NCBI GenBank assembly: GCA_036365145.1
Contig: JAEOAD010000243.1
Coordinates: forward strand, 62,001-126,000
DNA from: Orientallactaga sibirica
Taxonomy: Eukaryota; Chordata; Mammalia; Rodentia; Dipodidae
DNA length: 64,000 nt
Direction: 5' to 3'
Shown here: piece after piece, positions 12,401-24,470 of the stretch
Position numbering within the stretch: the first letter of the stretch is position 1
Layout: each line of letters opens with the position of its first letter
Notes under the pieces: generated by a model
What the model saw: only the letters and a program-made list of their open reading frames with translations
What the model was told of the DNA's origin: nothing
Databases searched by the model: none
Made by a program: the position numbers and the translations under genes

Positions 12401-15400
12401 GTACTACTTATACGTTTCGCTTCATTTCTAAACTACCTTTTTTAGAAGCAATCACCATCAATTGCAAATACTGTATTCTGTGAAAGTAAGTTGTTTCAGT
12501 TCTAGGAATCAGTTGCTTTCCTACAAAGAAGGTGGAGTGCAGCAAGTCCAAACTTTCCTAGTTGATGTAATCTAAAAAGATGTACAACTTAGTAGATTCC
12601 CCTCATTTCTAAAGTAGTTTGTTTAGAATAAAAACATCTTCATTACCAAACAGTGTAGTATGTGAAATAAGCTAGTTTGGTTCTAGAAATCACTTCCTTT
12701 CCTAAAGAATGTTGAGTGCAGCAAGTTCAAACTTTCCTTGTTTGTGTAATCTAAGAAGATGTACAAATTACAAGTTTCCCTTCATTTCTAAACTCCTTTG
12801 TTTAGAAAACAAACATATTCATTGCTGAACACTGTACTTTGTGAAATAAGTTAATACGTTTCTAGGTATCAGTTTCTTTTTTCGAAGATAGTTGAGTGCA
12901 GCAAGTTCAAACTTTCCTTGCTAATGTAATCTAAAAAGATGTAAAAAGTAGTAGATTGGATTCATTTCTACAGTAGGTTGTTTAGAAAACAAACATCTTC
13001 AGTGCCAAACACTGTACTGTGTGAATAAAGCTAGTTCGGTTCTAGGAATCAGATGCTTTCCCTACGAAGAAGGTTGAGTACAGCAAATTCAAACTTTCCT
13101 TGTTTGTGTAATGTAACAGGATGTACAACTAAGTATATTCGCTTCATTTCTAAAGTAGTTTGTTTAGAAAAACAGACATCTTCATTGCAGAACACTGTAC
13201 TGTGTGAAATAAGCTAGTTTGGTCCTAGGAATTAGTTGCTTCCCTACGAAGAAGGTGGAGTGCAGCAAATTCAAACTTTCCTGATGTACTACTTTCAAGT
13301 TTCATTTCATTTCTCAACTACCTTCTTTACAAAACAAACACCATCAATCCCAAATACTGTATTGTGTGAAGTAAGTTGTTTCAGTTCTAGGAATCAGTTG
13401 CTTTCCTACGAAGAAGGTTGAGTGTAGCAAGTTCAAAATTTCCTAGTTTGTGTAATCTAACAAGATGTACAAGTTAGTAGATTCGTCTCAATCCTAAAGT
13501 GGTTTGTTTAGAAAACAAACATCTTCATTCCCGAACCCTGTACTGTGTGAAATAAGTTAATTCTTTTCAAGGAATCAGTTTCTTTTCTATGAAGATGGTT
13601 GAGTGCAGCAAGTTGGCACTTTCCTTGTTAATTTAATCTAAAAGATGTACAGCTCAGTAGATTCGCCTCATTTCTAAAGTAATTTCTTTAGAAAACAAAC
13701 ATCTTCATTGAAAACACTGTACTGTGTCAAATAAGCTAGTTCGGTTCTAGGAATCAGTTGGTTTCTAAGAAGAAGGTTGAGTGCAACAAGTTCAAACTTT
13801 CCTTGTTTTTGTAATGTAACAGGATGTACAACTTAGTAGATTCACATATTTCTAATGTAATTTCTTTAGAGAAGAAACATCTTCAGTGCCAAACACTGTA
13901 TTGTGTGAAATTAGGTATTTCAGTTCTAGGAATCAGTTGCTATCCTACGAAGAAGGTTGAGGGCAGCAAGTTCAAACTTTCCTTGTTTGTGTAATGTAAC
14001 AGGATGTACCACTCAGTAGATTCACTTCATTTCTAAAATAGTTTGTTTCAAAAACAAACATCTTCAGTGCCGAACACTGTACTGTGTGAAATAAGCTAGT
14101 TCGGTTCTAGGAATAAGTTGCTCTCCTATGAAGAAGGTTGAGTGCAGAAAATTCAAAGTTTCCTTGTTATGTATTCTAACAAGGTGTTCTACTTACAAGT
14201 ATTCGCTTCATTTCTAAACTACCTTGTTTAGAAAACAAACACCTTAATCGCAAAGTACAGTACTGTGTGAAAGAAGCTAGTTCAGTTCTAGGAATCAGTT
14301 TCTTTCGACGAAGATGATTGAGTGCAGCAAGTACAAACTTTCCTTGTTAATGTAATCTAAAAAGTTGTACAACACAGTAGATTACCCTCATTTGTAAAGT
14401 AGTTTGTTGAGAAAACAAACATCTTCATTGCCAAACCCTGTACTGTGTCAAATAAGCTACTTCAGTAGTAGGAATCAGTTGCTTACCTACGAAGAAGGTT
14501 GAGTGCAGCAGATCAAATTTCGTTGTTTGTGTAATCTAAAAAGATGTACAAATTACAAGTTTCGCTTCATTTCTAAACTACTTTGTTTAGAAAACAAACA
14601 CATTCATTGCCCAACACGTTACTGTGTGAAATAAGCTTGTTCAGTTCTAGGAATCAGTTTCTTTTCGACCAAGATGGTTGAGTGGAGCAAGTTCAAACTT
14701 TCCTTGTTTGTGTAATGTAACAGCATGTAAAACTTAGTAGATTCGGTTCATTTCTAAAGTAGTTTGTTTAGAAATAAAACATCTTCAGTGCCAAACACTG
14801 TACTGTGTGAAATACGCTAGTTTGGTTCTAGGAATCAGTTGCTTTCCTCTGAGGATGGTTGGGTGCAGCAAGTTCAAACTTTTCCTGTTTCTAAAATGTC
14901 ACAGGATGTACAGTTAGTAGATTCACCTCATTTCTAAAGTAGTTTGTTTAGAAAACAAACATCTTCATTGCCGAACACTGTACTGTGTGAAATAAGCTAG
15001 TTCGGTTCTAGGAATCAGTTCCTTTCCTACGAAAAAGGTTGAGTGCAGCAAGTTAAAACTTTCCTGGTTTGTGTAATGTAACAGGATGTACAAATTAGTA
15101 GTTTTGCTTCATTTCTAAACCGGTTTGTTTAGAAAACAAACATTTTCTTTGCGGAACACTGCATTTTGTGAAGTAAGCTTCTTCGGTTCTAGGAATCAAT
15201 TTCTTTTGTGAAGCTGGTTGAGTGCAGTAAGTTCAAACTTTCCTTGTTAATGTAATCTATACAGATATACAACTTAGTAGATTGGCCTCATTTCTACAGT
15301 AGGTTTCTTTTAAAAACAAACATCTTCATTCCTGAACTCTGTACTGTGTGAAATAAGCTAGTTTGGTTCTAGGATTCAGTTGCTTTCCTACAACGATGGT

Positions 15401-16300
15401 TGAGTTCAGCAAGTTCAATTTTTTTCTTTTTGTGTAATGTCACAGGATATACAACTTAGTAGATTTGATTCATTTCTAAAGTAGTTTGTTTAGAAAACAA
15501 ACATCTTCATTGCTTAAACTGCACTGTGTGAAATAAGCTGGTGCGGTTCTAGGAATCAGTTGCTTTCCCTCCAAAGAAGGTTGAGTGCACCAAGTTCAAA
15601 CTTTCCTTGTTAATGTAATCTAAAAGATGTACAACTTAGTAGATTCGCCTCATTTCTAAAGTAGTTGGTTTAGAAGACAAACATGTTCATTCCGAACCCT
15701 GTACTGTGTGAAATAAGCCAGTTCGGTTATGGAATCAGTTGCTTTCCTCTGAAGAAGGTTGATTGCAGCAAGTTCAAACTTTCCTTGTTTGTGTAATGTA
15801 ACAGGATGTACAACTTAGTAGCTTTGGTTCATTTCTAAAGTAGTTTGTTTAGAAAACAAACATCTTCAGTGCCGAACACTGTACTGTGTGAAATAAGCTA
15901 GGTCGGTTCTAGGAAAAAGTTACTTTCCTAAGAGGATGGTTGAGTGCACCAAGTTCAAACTTTTCCTGTTTGTGTAATGTCAGAGGATGTACAACTTTGT
16001 AGATTCACTTCATTTCTAAAGTAGTTTATTTAGAAAACAAATATCTTCATTGCCGAACACTATGCTTTGTGAAATAACCTAGTTTGGTTATAGGAATCAG
16101 TTGCTTTCTAAGAGGATGCTTGAGTGCAGCAAGTTCAAACTTCTCCTGTTTGTGAAATGTCACACGATGTACAACTTTGTAGATTCACTTCATTTCTAAA
16201 GTAGTTTGTTTAGAAAACAAATATCTTCATTGCAGAACACTATGCTGTGTGAAATAAGCTAGTTTGGTTCTAGGAATCAGTTGCTACTACAAAGAAGGTT
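9401..16300 (+). repeat. Satellite array, most divergent relic zone C
   Basis: The 180 bp period is still traceable through landmarks such as actgtgtgaaataag, ggttctaggaatcag and aaaacaaacatcttca, but almost every monomer has private substitutions and small indels. A subfamily seen essentially only here has the segment tactacttacaagttt (or close relatives), often followed by ctaaactacc and aaacaccatcaatcc, at about 10592, 10953, 12400, 13283 and 14193. Related forms are at 12758 and 14552. No TE or gene was recognised inside. This is the least homogenised, hence probably oldest, part of the window. Confidence 0.9.
13236..13330 (+). repeat. Monomer with ~20 bp internal deletion
   Basis: In this relic monomer the usual stretch from ttccttgtttgtgtaat to acaagatgta is collapsed to ttcctgatgtactac, about 20 bp lost. 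The deletion happens to open a short reading frame across 13236-13421, but its translation is only satellite sequence and it is not a gene. Confidence 0.8.
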
Positions 16301-19044
16301 GAGTGCAGCAAGTTCAAACTTTCCTTGTTAATGTATTCTGGAAAGATGCACAACTTAGTAGATTCGCCTCATTTCTAAAGCAATTTGTTTAAAAACAAAC
16401 ATCTTCATTACCGAACACTGTACTATGTGAAATAAGCTAGTTCGGTTCTGGGAATCACTTGCTTTCCTACGAAGAAGGTAGAGTGCAGCAAGTTGAAATT
16501 TTCCTAGTTTGTGTAATCTAAAAGAAGGTACAAATTAGTAGATTCACCTTATTTCTAATATAGTTTCTTTAGAAAACAAACATCTTCAGTACCGAACACT
16601 GTACTGTGTGAAATAAGTTAACTCGGTTCTAGGAATCACTTGCCTTTCTACGAAGATGGTTGAGTTTAGCAAGGTCAAACTTTCCTTGTTAATGTAATCT
16701 AAAACGATGTCCAAGTTGGTAGATTCGCCTCATTTGTAAAGTAGTTTGTTGAGAAAAGAAACATCTTCATTGCCGAACATTGTACTGTGTGAAATAAGCT
16801 AATTCGGTTCTAGGAATCAGTTGCTTTCCTACGAATACGGTTCAGTGCAGCAAATTCAAACTTTCCTAGTTTGTGTAATCTAACAAGAAGTACAAATTAG
16901 TAGATTCACATCATTTCTAATGTAGTTTCTTTAGAAAACAAACATCTTCATTACCGAACAATGTACAGTGTGGATTAAGTTATTTCAGTTCTAGGAATCA
17001 GTTTCCTTTCTACGAAGACGGTTGAGTGCAGCAAGTTCAAACTTTCCTAGTTTGTGTAATATAACAAGATATACAAGTTAGTAGTTTCGCCTCATTTGTA
17101 AAGTAGTTTCTTTAGAAAACCAACATCTTCATTGCCATACATTGTACTGTGTGAAATAAGTTAATTCGTTTGTAGGAATCAGTTGCTTTCCTCCAAAGAA
17201 GGTTGAGTGTGGCAAGTTCAAACTTTCCCTGTTAATGTAATCTAAAAAGATGCACAACTTAGTAGATTCGCCTCATTTCTAAAGTAGTTTGTTTAGAAAA
17301 CAAGCATCTTCATTACCGCACACTATACCAGGTGAAATAAACTAGTGCGCTTCTATGAATCACTTGCTTTCTTACGAAGAAGATTGAGTGCAGCAAATTC
17401 AAACTTTGCTAGTTTGTGTAATCTAACAAGAAGAACAAATTAGTAGATTCACCTCATTTCTAATGCAGTTTCTTTAGAAAACCAACATCGTCAGTACCGA
17501 ACACTGTACTGTGTGAAATAAATTTATTCGGTTCTAGGAATCAGTTTCCTTTCTACGAAGAAGGTTGAGGGCAGCAAGTTGAAACTTTCCTAGTTTGTGT
17601 AATCTAACAAGACGTCTAAATTGGTAGATTCGCCTCATTTGTAAAGTAGTTTGTTGAGAAAACAAACATCTTCATTGCCAAACATTGTACTGTGCTAAAT
17701 AAGTTAATTCGGTTCTAGGAATCACTTGCTTTCCCAAGATGAAGGTTGAGTGCAGCAAGTTGAAACTTTCCTAGTTTGTGAAATCTAACAAGATGTACAA
17801 GTTAGTAGATTCGCCTCATTTCTAAAGTAGTTTCTTCAGAAAACAGACATCTTCAATACCCAACAGTGTACTGTGTGAAATAAGTTAATTCGGTTCTAGG
17901 AATCAGTTTCCTTTCTACGAAGATGGTTGAGTTTAGCAAGGACAAACTTTCCTTGTTATTGTAATCTAAAAAGAAGTCCAAGTTAGTAGATTCACCTCAT
18001 TTTTAAAGTAGTTTCTTGAGAAAACAAACATCTTCATTGCCGAACATTGTACTGTGTGAAATAAGCTAATTCGGTTCTAGGAATCAGTTGCTTTCCTACA
18101 AATAAGGTTGAGTGCAGCAAGTTCAAACTTTCCTTGTTAATGTAATCCAAAAAGATGTCCAAGTTAGTAGATTCGCCTCATTTGTAAAGCAGTTTGTTGA
18201 ACAAAGAACCATCTTTATTGCCGAACATTATACTGTGTGAAATAAGCTAATTCGGTTCTAGGAATCAGTTGCTTTACTAAAAAGAAGGTTGAGTACAGCA
18301 AGTTCAAACTTTCCTTGTTAATGTATTCTAAAAATATGCACTACTTAGTAGATTCACCTCATTTCTAAAGTAGTTTGTTTAGAAAACAAACATCTTCATT
18401 ACCGAACACTGTACTATGTGAAATAAGCGTGTTCGGTTCTATGAATCACTTGCTTTCTTGCGAAGAAGGTTGAGTGCAGCAAATTCAAACTTTGCTACTT
18501 TGTGAAATCTAACAAGAGGTACAAATTAGTAGATTCACCTCATTTTTAATGTAGTTTCTTTAGAAAACAAACATCGTCAGTACCGAACACTGTACTGTGT
18601 GAAATAAGATAATTCAGTTCTAGGAATCAGTTTCCTTTCTACGAAGAAGGTAGAGTGCAGCAAGTTCAAACTTTCCTAGTTTGTGTAATATAACAAGATG
18701 TACAAGTTAGTAGTTTCACCTCATTTGTAAAGTAGTTTCTTTAGAAAATAGACATCTTCATTGCCGAATAGTGTACTGTGTGAAATAAGTTAATTCGGTT
18801 GTAGGAATCAGTTGCTTTCCTCCAAAGAAGGTTGAGTGTGGCAAGTTCAAACTTTCCCTGTTAATGTAATCTAAAAGATGCACAGCTTAGTAGATTCGCC
18901 TCATTTCTATAGTAGTTTGTTTAGAAACAAGCATCTTCATTTACCGAACACTATACCATGTGAAATAAACTAGTTCGGCTTCTATGAATCACTTGCTTTC
19001 TTACAAAGAAGATTGAGTGCAGCAAATTCAAACTTTGCTAGTTT
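16301..19044 (+). repeat. Satellite array, intermediate zone D
   Basis: Mixed-variant monomers resembling zone B rather than zone C. A block with gtgtaatataacaag and agtagtttc, followed in the next monomer by gagtgtggcaagtt, then by ctagt(t/g)cgc and ttctatgaatcac, occurs at about 17060-17400 and again at about 18690-19010. That is about 1.63 kb (nine monomers) apart. A third related block lies at about 21890-22210. The zone ends in a truncated monomer at 19045. Confidence 0.85.
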
Positions 19045-19060
19045 GAACATCTTCATTACC
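18931..19060 (+). repeat. Truncated monomer, ~65 bp deletion at 19045
   Basis: The sequence gctagtttg is followed directly by aacatcttcattacc, skipping the segment that normally runs from tgtaatct to gaaaac. Successive catcttcatt landmarks lie only about 115 bp apart here instead of about 180. The breakpoint coincides with an abrupt change from diverged monomers on the left to nearly identical ones on the right, so it looks like a recombination junction. Confidence 0.85.
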
Positions 19061-20160
19061 AAACATTGTACTGTGCTAAATAAGCTAATTCGGTTCTAGG
19101 AATCTCTTGCTTTCCCACAAAGAAGGTTGAGTGCAGCAAGTTCAAACTTTCCTAGTTTTGTGTAATCTAACAAGATGTACAAGTTAGTAGATTCGCCTCA
19201 TTTCTAAAGTAGTTTCTTGAGAAAACAAACATCTTCATACTAAACATTGTACTGTGTGAAATAAGCTAATTCGGTTCTAGGAATCACTTGCTTTCCTACA
19301 AAGAAGGTTGAGTGCAGCAAGTTCAAACTTTCCTAGTTTGTGTAATCTAACAAGATGTACAAGTTAGTAGATTAAGCCTCATTTCTAAAGTAGTTTCTTG
19401 AAAAAACAAACATCTTCATTGCGAACATTGTACTGTGTGAAATAAGCTAATTCGGTTCTAGGAATCACTTGCTTTCCTACAAAGAAGGTTGAGTGCAGCA
19501 AGTTCAAACTTTCCTAGTTTGTGTAATCTAACAAGATGTACAAGTTAGTAGATTCGCCTCATTTCTAAAGTAGTTTCTTGAGAAAACAAACATCTTCATT
19601 GCCAAACATTGTACTGTGTGAAATAAGCTAATTCGTGAAATAAGCTAATTCGGTTCTAGGAATCACTTGCTTTTTCTTACAAAGAAGGTTGAGTGCAGCA
19701 AGTTCAAACTTTCTAGTTTGTGTAATCTAACAAGATGTACAAGTTAGTAGATTTCGCCTCATTTCTAAGTAGTTTCTTGAGAAAACAAACATCTTCATTG
19801 CGAACATTGTACTGTGTGAAATAAGTTCATTCGGTTCTAGGAATCAGTTTCCTTTCCTACAAAGAAGGTTGAGTGCAGCAAGTTCAAACTTTCCTAGTTT
19901 GTGTAATCTAACAAGATGTACAAGTTAGTAGATTCGCCTCATTTCTAAAGTAGTTTCTTAGAAAACAAACATCTTCATTACTGAACATTGTACTGTGTGA
20001 AATAAGCTAATTCGGTTCAGGAATCACTTGCTTTCCTACAAAGAAGGTTGAGTGCAGCAAGTTCAAACTTTCCTAGTTTGTGTAATCTAAAAAGATGTAC
20101 AAGTTAGTAGATTCGCCTCATTTCTAAAGTAGTTTCTTGAGAAAACAAACATCTTCATTG
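19045..20160 (+). repeat. Satellite array, homogenised patch E
   Basis: About six monomers of the young type (ctagtttgtgtaatct, gatgtacaagttag, ttcttgag) lie between two diverged zones. The patch resembles the 1-3420 and 47-62 kb zones far more than its direct neighbours. It is best explained as a block moved or converted into an older background. It contains a 17 bp internal duplication at 19618-19651. Confidence 0.88.
19618..19651 (+). repeat. 17 bp direct duplication inside one monomer
   Basis: The segment gtgaaataagctaattc is present twice back to back (19618-19634 and 19635-19651), making this monomer longer than normal. The two copies are identical, so the event is recent or an assembly slip. 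Confidence 0.9.
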
Positions 20161-23100
20161 CAGAACATTGTACTGTGTGAAATAAGCTATTTCGGTTCTA
20201 GGAATCAGTTGCTTTCCTACAAAGAAGGTTGAGGGCAGCAAGTTCAACCTTTCCTTGTTAATGTAATCCCAAAAGATTTCCAAGTTAGTAGATTCGCCTC
20301 ATTAGTACAGTAGTTTGTTGAGAAAAGAAACATCTTCATTGACGAACATTGTACTGTGTGAAATAAGCTAATTCCGTTCTAGGAATCAGTTGCTTTCCTA
20401 CAAAGAAGGTTGAGTGCAGCAAGTTCAAACTTTCCTTATTAATGTATTCTAAAAAGATGCACAACTTAGTAGATTCGCCTCATTTCTAAAGTAGTTTGTT
20501 TAGAAAACAAACATCTTCATTACCGAACACTGTACTATGTGAAATAAGCTTTTTCGGTTCTATGAATCACTTGCTTTCTTAGGAAGAAGGTTGAGTGCAG
20601 CAAATTCAAACTTTGCTAGTTTGTGTAATCTAACAAGAGGTACAAATTAGTAGATTCACCTCATTTCTAATGTAGTTTCTTTAGAAAACCAACATCGTCA
20701 GTACGAACACTGTACTCTGTGAAATCGTTAATTCGGTTCTCGGAATCAGTTTCTTTCTACGAAGAAGGTTGAGTTCAACAAGTTCAAACGTTCCTCGTTT
20801 GTATAATCTAACAAGATCTACAAGTTAGTAGATTCACCTCATTTCTAAAGTAGATTCTTTAGAAAACAAACATCTTCAGTACTAAACACTGTACTGTGTG
20901 AAATAAGTTAATTCGGTTCTAGAATCAGTTTCCTTTCTACGAAGAAGGTTGAGTGCAGCAAGTTGAAACTTTCCAGGTTTGGGTAATCCAACAAGATGTA
21001 CAAGTTAGTAGATTCGCCTCATTTGTAAAGCAGTTTCTATAAAAAACAAACATCTTCACTACCGAACATTGTACTGTGTGAAATAAGCTAATTCGGTTCT
21101 AGGAATCACTTGCTTTCCTACAAAGAAGGTTGAGTGCAGCAAGTTCAAACTTTCCTTGTTAATGTATTCTAAAAAGATGCACAACTTAGTAGAATCACCT
21201 CCTTTCTAAATAGCTTGTTTAGAAAACAAACATCTTCATTACTGAATACTGTACTATGTGAAATAAGCTTGTTCGGTTCTATGAATCACTTGCTTTCCTA
21301 CGAAGAAGGTTGAGTGCAGCAAATTCAAACTTTGCGAGTTTGTGTAATCTAACAAGCGGTACAAATTAGTAGATTCACCTCATTTCTAATGTAGTTTCTT
21401 TAGCAAACCAACATCATCAGTACCGAACACTGTACTGTGTGAAATACGTTAATTCGGTTCTAGGAATCAGTTTCCTTTCTATGAAGATGGTTGTGTTTAG
21501 TAAGGTCAAACTTTCCTTGTTAATGTAATCTAAAAAGATGTCCAAGTTAGTAGATTTGCCTCATATGTAAAGTAGTTTGTTGAGAAAAGAAACATCTTCA
21601 TTGCCGAACATTGTACTGTGTAAAATAAGCTAATTCGGTTCTAGGAATCAGTTGCTTTCCTACGAAGAAGGTTGAATGCAGCAAATTCAAACTTTGTTAG
21701 TTTGTGTAATGTAACAGCAGGTACAAATTAGTAGATTCACCTCATTTCCAATGTATTTTCTTTTGAAAACAAACATCTTCATTACCGAACACTGTACTGT
21801 GTGAAATAAGTTATTTCGGTTATAGGAATCAGTTTCCTTTCTACGAAGAAGGTTGAGTGTAGCAAGTTCAAACTTTCCTAGTTTGTGTAATATAACAAGA
21901 TGTACAAGTTAGTAGTTTCACCTCATTTGTAAAGTAGTTTCTTTAGAAAACAAACATCTTCATTGCCAAACATTGTACTGTGTGAAATAAGTTAATTCGG
22001 TTCTAGGAAACAGTTGCTTTCCTCCACAGAAGGTTGAGTGTGGCAAGTTTAAACTTTCTCTGTTAATTTAATCTAAAAAGATGCACAACTTAGTAGATTC
22101 GCCTCATTTCTAAAGTAGTTTGTTTAGAAAACAAGAATCTTCAATACAGCACAATATAACATGTGAAATAAACTAGTTCGCTTCTATGAATCAATTGCTT
22201 TCTTACGAAGAAGGTTGAGTGCAGCAAATTCAAACTTTGCTAGTTTGTGTAATCTAACAAGAGGTACAAATTAGTAGATTCACCTCATTTCTAATGTAGT
22301 TTCTTTAAAAAACCAACATCGTCAGTACCGAACACTGTACTGTGTGAAATAAGTTAATTCGGTTCTCGGAATCAGTTTCCTTTCTACTGAAGAAGGTTGA
22401 GTGCAGCAGGTTGAAACTTTGCTAGTTTCTGTAATCTAACAAGACTTCTAAGTTAGTAGATTCGCCTCATTTGTAAAGTAGTTTTTGAGAAAACAATCAT
22501 CTTCATTGCCAAACATTGTACTGTTGTAAATAAGTTAATTCCGTACTAGGAAACACTTGCTTTCCTACGAAGAAGGTTCACTGCAGCAAGTTGAAACTTT
22601 CCTAGTTTGTGTAATCTAACAAGATGTACAAGTTAGTAGATTCGCCTCATTTCTAACGTAGTTTCCTTAGAAAACAAACATCTTCAGTACTGACCCGTGC
22701 ACTGTGTGAAATAAGTTAATTCGGTTCTAGGAATCAGTTTCCTTTCTCTGAAGAAAATTGAGTGCAGGAAGTTGAAACTTTCCTAGTTTGTGTAATCTAA
22801 CAAGATGTACAAGTTAGTAGATTCGCATCATTTCTAAAGTAGTTTCTTTAGAAAAAGAAACATCTTCAGTACTGAACACTGTGCTGTGTGAAATAAGTTA
22901 ATTTAGTTCTAGTAGTCTGTTGAGAAAAGAAACATCTTCATTGATGAACATTGTACTGTGTGAAATAAGCTAATTCCGTTCTAGGAATCAGTTGCTTTCC
23001 TACAAAGAAGGTTGAGTGCAGCAAGTACAAACTTTCCCTGTTAATGTAATCTAAAAACATGCACAACCTAGCAGATTCGCCTCATTTCTAAAGTAGTTTG

Positions 23101-24470
23101 TTTAGAAAACAAACATCTTCATTACCGAACACTATACTATGTGAAATAAACAAGTTCGGTTCTAGGAATCATTGCTTTTCTACAAAGAAGGTTGAGTTTA
23201 GCAAGGTCAAACTTTCCTTGTTAATGTATTCTAAAAAGACGTCCAATTTAGTAGATTAGCCTCATTTTTAGAGTAGTTTCTTGAGAAAACAAACATCTTC
23301 ATTGCCGAACATTGTAGTGTGTGAAATAAGCTATTTCGGTTCTAGGAATCAGTTGCTTTCCTACAAAGAAGGTTGAGTGCAGCAGGTTCAAAGTTTCCTT
23401 GTTAATGTAATCCAAAATGATGTCCAAGTTAGTAGATTCGCCTCATTTGTAAAGTAGTTTGTTGAGAAAAGACACATCTTCATTGCCGAACATTGTACGG
23501 TGTAAAATAAGCTAATTCGGTTCTAGGAATCACTTGCTTTCCTACAAAGAAGGTTGAGTGCAGCAAGTTAAACTTTCCTAGTTTGTGTAATCTGACAAGA
23601 TGTACAAGTTAGTAGATTCGCCTCATTTTTAAAGTAGTTTCTTTAGAAAACAACATCTTCAGTACTGAACACTGTACTGTATGAAATAAGTTAAGTCGGT
23701 TCTAGGAATCAGTTTCCTTTCTACAAAGAAGGTTGAGTGCAGCAAGTTCAAACTTTCCTAGTGTGTGTAATCTAACTAGATGTACAAGTTAGTAGATTTG
23801 CCTCATTTCTAAAGTAGTTTCCTTAGAAAACAAACATCTTCAGTACTGACCACTGTACTGTGTGAAATAAGTTAATTCGGTTCTAGGAATCAGTTTCCTT
23901 TCTATGAAGAAGGTTGAGTGCAGCAAGTTCAAACTTTCCTAGTTTGTGTAATCTAAAAAGATGTACAAGTTAGTAGATTCGCCTCATTTCTAAAGTAGTT
24001 TCCTTAGAAAACAAACATCTTCAGTACTGAACATTTTGCTGTGTGAAATAAGTTAATTTAGTTCTAGTAATCAGTTGCTTTCCTACAAAGAAGGTTGAGT
24101 GCAGCAAGTTCAAACTTTCCCTGTTAATGTAATCTAAAAACATGCACAACCTAGTAGATTTGCCTCATTTCTAAAGTAGTTTGTTTAGAAAACAAACATC
24201 TTCATTCCGAACACTATACTATGTGAAATAAACTAGTTCGGTTCTAGGAATCACTTGATTTCCTACAAAGAAGGTTGAGTGCAGCAAGTTCAAACGTTCC
24301 TTGTTAATGTAATCTAAAAAGATCTCCAAGTTAGTAGATTCGCCTCATTTGTAAAGTAGTTTGTTGAGAAAAGAAACATCTTCATTGCCGAACATTGCAC
24401 TATGTGAAATAAGCTAATTCGGTTCTAGGAATCAGTTGCTCTCCTACAAAGAAGGTTGAGTGCAGCAAGT
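20161..24470 (+). repeat. Satellite array, intermediate zone F
   Basis: Interspersed variant classes, as in zones B and D: gaggtacaaattag with attcacc, gatgcacaacttag, gatgtccaagttag, and aaaaccaacatcgtcagtacc. Parts match zone D closely; the region around 21890-22530 matches 17060-17700. No non-satellite sequence was seen. Confidence 0.88.
22860..22945 (+). repeat. Truncated monomer, ~108 bp deletion at ~22914
   Basis: gttctag runs straight into tagtctgttgagaaaag. The middle of the monomer (ggaatca through aaagtag) is absent, and adjacent acatcttca landmarks are only about 72 bp apart. The letters tag are shared by both sides, consistent with a microhomology-mediated deletion. Confidence 0.85.

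Noticed and set aside
13236..13421. 61 aa reading frame
   Set aside because: It is a plain translation of two degraded satellite monomers, opened by a ~20 bp deletion; there is no coding signature and no counterpart in other monomers.
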